Assembly: GCF_022557175.1 (NCBI RefSeq)
Contig: NZ_CP092915.1
Span: 124,001-188,000, forward strand
Source of the DNA: Mycolicibacterium sp. YH-1
GTDB taxonomy: Bacteria; Actinomycetota; Actinomycetes; Mycobacteriales; Mycobacteriaceae
Reading direction: 5' to 3'
Length of the DNA: 64,000 nt
Positions 62,324 through 64,000 of this stretch are shown in pieces. The number at the start of each line of letters is the position of its first letter. Position 1 is the first letter of the stretch. Both the position numbers and the translations under genes were made by a program. The notes beneath the pieces were generated by a model. The model ran no database searches. It had not been told where the DNA came from and was given only the letters and a program-made list of their open reading frames with translations.

Positions 62324-63643
62324 TTGAGCAAGCTTGACGTGGTCGTGATCGGCGCTGGCCTGGCAGGTCTGGCCGCGGCACGCGACCTGACCCTCGCTGG
62401 GGCCGATGTGGTGGTCCTGGAAGCGCGCACACGGCCCGGCGGGCGCGTGGAGCAGTGCACCACCGACGACGGACGGCGCATTCAGCTCGGTGGTGAGATC
62501 ATCGGAACCTTCCACACTGCTTACAAGAAGCTCGTCGGTGAGCTGGGACTGACCATCGGCCCCACGTTCACGCAGAGCGACGGTGAAACGGCCTGGGTGC
62601 TGTCCGGGCACCGATTCACCGGTGCCGATCTGCCGTGGATGAGTGACGCCGACCGCCGCTGCTACGACAGGATTGAACAGCAATTCGCTGCTCTTGCCGG
62701 CACCGTGGATCCCGACGACCCGTGGTCGCATTCTGACGCGTTGGCACTGGACCGGATCTCGCTGGGCCAATGGCTGCGTGACGCCGGTGCCACCGGCGAG
62801 GTCGTCCGGGCATTGGAACTGGCCCACCTCGCGTTGGCCGTGGAGTCCGTCGAGCGTTCCTCGCTGCTGGCCATTCTCCGTAAGGAGTCCGCGGCAGGCG
62901 CCGAGGGCTTCTATAACTACGATGCCTGGGAGAACGAGCGGGTGGTTGAAGGATCGGCCACGGTCGCGCTTCGGATGGCCGAGCAGCTCGGCGACCGAAT
63001 CCGCTATGGCAGTGTGGTTTCCGGCGTGAGCATTGAGCCCGGTGGGGTGAACGTCGACGTGACTTCCGGGGAACGTCTGACCGCCTCCGATGTCGTGATG
63101 GCAGTGCCTGCCGGACCACTGCGTGATATCCGAATCACCGGGGTCAGTGACGAGAAGCTCGCTTCCCTGTGGCATCAGAAGCACGCCATGGCTGCAAAAT
63201 TTGTTGCGGTGTATCGGAATTCGTTCTGGGAGGACGCAAGACTCGACGGCACCAGCTTCATGGAGCACAACATCCTCGGCGGTACGTGGGCGCAAGGTGA
63301 CGGAGTGCTGTCCGGGCTGGTCCCGCCGGGACGCATCGGCGCCTACCTGGCCACGCCCGCGCATCTGCGCGAACGGAATTTACTCGATGACCTCGTCACG
63401 GCGTTCGGCTCCGAGGCGGCACAACCGCTCGCAGCGTACATGCGGTCGTGGGCCACCGACCCCTACACGCAGGGCTACGTCACGGCCTGGCGGCCTGGCG
63501 ATCTCACCGCTGTCGGCCCGCTGCACGGCAAGCATGAGCCACCGTTCTACGTGTGTGGATCCGACCAGTGGGTCGCCGGGTACATGGAAGGTGCCGTGCG
63601 CACCGGCCGGGACACCGCACAAACCTTGCTGCACAGCCGCTAA
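62324..63643 (+). CDS. flavin monoamine oxidase
   Basis: 439 residues. FAD-binding N terminus LDVVVIGAGLAGLAAARDLT with GAGLAG at residues 10-15, then VVLEARTRPGGRVEQ, and the C-terminal FAD contact CGSDQWVAGYMEGAVRTGRD, where homologues have GTE in place of GSD. It oxidises a primary amine to an aldehyde with H2O2 and NH3. The TTG at 62324 is the only start that keeps the first beta strand, with GGAG eight bases upstream. Separated by 20 bp from a cupin gene, so an operon. Confidence 0.88.
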   Translation: MSKLDVVVIGAGLAGLAAARDLTLAGADVVVLEARTRPGGRVEQCTTDDGRRIQLGGEIIGTFHTAYKKLVGELGLTIGPTFTQSDGETAWVLSGHRFTGADLPWMSDADRRCYDRIEQQFAALAGTVDPDDPWSHSDALALDRISLGQWLRDAGATGEVVRALELAHLALAVESVERSSLLAILRKESAAGAEGFYNYDAWENERVVEGSATVALRMAEQLGDRIRYGSVVSGVSIEPGGVNVDVTSGERLTASDVVMAVPAGPLRDIRITGVSDEKLASLWHQKHAMAAKFVAVYRNSFWEDARLDGTSFMEHNILGGTWAQGDGVLSGLVPPGRIGAYLATPAHLRERNLLDDLVTAFGSEAAQPLAAYMRSWATDPYTQGYVTAWRPGDLTAVGPLHGKHEPPFYVCGSDQWVAGYMEGAVRTGRDTAQTLLHSR

Positions 63644-63663
63644 CCAGAAAGGAACACTACGTG

Positions 63664-64000
63664 ATGACGACGAAACTCCCCGAAGGCGCAGATCTGGCCG
63701 GTGTGCTGACCCCGACCAGTTACGTGGCGCCGGAAAACCTGCGCCGCGGAACACCGAACGAAATGGGAACCACCCACTTGGCCAGCGCGGACGGTCGCTT
63801 TCTCATCGGAAGCTGGCGCGCCGAACCGTACAGTGAGTACATCGAGGCCTACCCCGGCGATGAATACACCCGCGTCCTGGCGGGCCGCGTGACGCTGATC
63901 GACTCGGCCGGCAACTCCCATACCTACGGACCTGGGGACGCCTTCACCATCGCAGCGGGCTGGCGCGGCGAGTACCGCGTCGAGGAAGCCTTGGTCAAAC
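63664..64000 (+). CDS. cupin-domain protein (DUF861), partial
   Basis: First 112 codons, cut by the window end. MTTKLPEGADLAGVL, then IGSWRAEPYSEYIEAYPGDE and YTRVLAGRVTLIDSAGNSHT, YGPGDAFTIAAGWRGEYRVE, the single-cupin fold of the ureidoglycine-aminohydrolase-like DUF861 group. These often accompany amine oxidases in polyamine or amino-acid catabolism. The GTG at 63661 is an alternative start; AGAAAGGAA lies upstream. Confidence 0.82.
   Translation, partial: MTTKLPEGADLAGVLTPTSYVAPENLRRGTPNEMGTTHLASADGRFLIGSWRAEPYSEYIEAYPGDEYTRVLAGRVTLIDSAGNSHTYGPGDAFTIAAGWRGEYRVEEALVK

Overview
The window is high-GC actinobacterial DNA, most likely from a rapidly growing mycobacterium (Mycobacteriaceae). 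This rests on a MraY very like the mycobacterial MurX, an Eis-type acetyltransferase, a WhiB-like iron-sulfur protein, frequent GTG and TTG starts, and the general style of the genes. It is accessory chromosome: catabolic operons and transporters separated by decayed genes, insertion sequences and remnants of defence loci. No rRNA, tRNA, CRISPR array or replication origin was seen.

Region 1 (1-9900): a PASTA lipoprotein, decayed DUF6221 and PIN-domain remnants, two GNAT acetyltransferases, a complete mraY paralogue with no dcw-cluster neighbours, an MFS exporter, a Nudix hydrolase, a histidine phosphatase, an FAD amine oxidoreductase with the stump of an Lrp regulator, and an N-terminally truncated phosphotransferase.

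Region 2 (10224-22000): a TetR regulator diverging from a tightly overlapping eight-gene operon: amidohydrolase, Eis-like acetyltransferase, a peptide/nickel-type ABC importer (binding protein, two permeases, a fused double ATPase), an acetoacetate-decarboxylase-like protein and an acyl-CoA synthetase. Together they suggest import, hydrolysis and CoA activation of an amide or peptide-like compound.

Region 3 (22001-24400): gene graveyard with a heavy-metal P-type ATPase tail, a mobile-element end containing a strong hairpin, a SIR2 defence-type pseudogene and an epoxide hydrolase pseudogene.

Region 4 (24484-42706): a LacI-controlled Gfo/Idh/MocA plus TIM-barrel isomerase pair with two identical palindromic operators; an AraC regulator; an Lnt-like membrane nitrilase; and a divergent locus, EamA exporter plus aldo/keto reductase facing a ten-gene catabolic operon. 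That operon holds an APC permease, cyclase-family hydrolase, class V PLP enzyme, SDR, Lrp regulator, two Asp-nucleophile alpha/beta hydrolases, a second Gfo/TIM-barrel pair and an agarase-like protein. It is the best candidate in the window for an undescribed pathway.

Region 5 (43316-53103): a copy of the mobile-element end, then a type I Wadjet locus (JetA and JetB intact, JetC cut short, JetD missing) joined by deletion to the tail of an RpiR regulator. A phosphonatase-like HAD hydrolase, a GntR regulator, and an amidase plus NCS1 permease for a nitrogenous compound follow.

Region 6 (53104-64000): a degenerate IS3-family element with a 4-bp target duplication, a DUF1937 gene, a second IS3-family element, a WhiB-like gene, an amino-acid ABC transporter scrambled by deletion and frameshift into a MerR-SBP-permease-ATPase chimeric frame, an MFS pseudogene, a flavin monooxygenase remnant, then an intact flavin amine oxidase and a cupin gene cut by the window edge.
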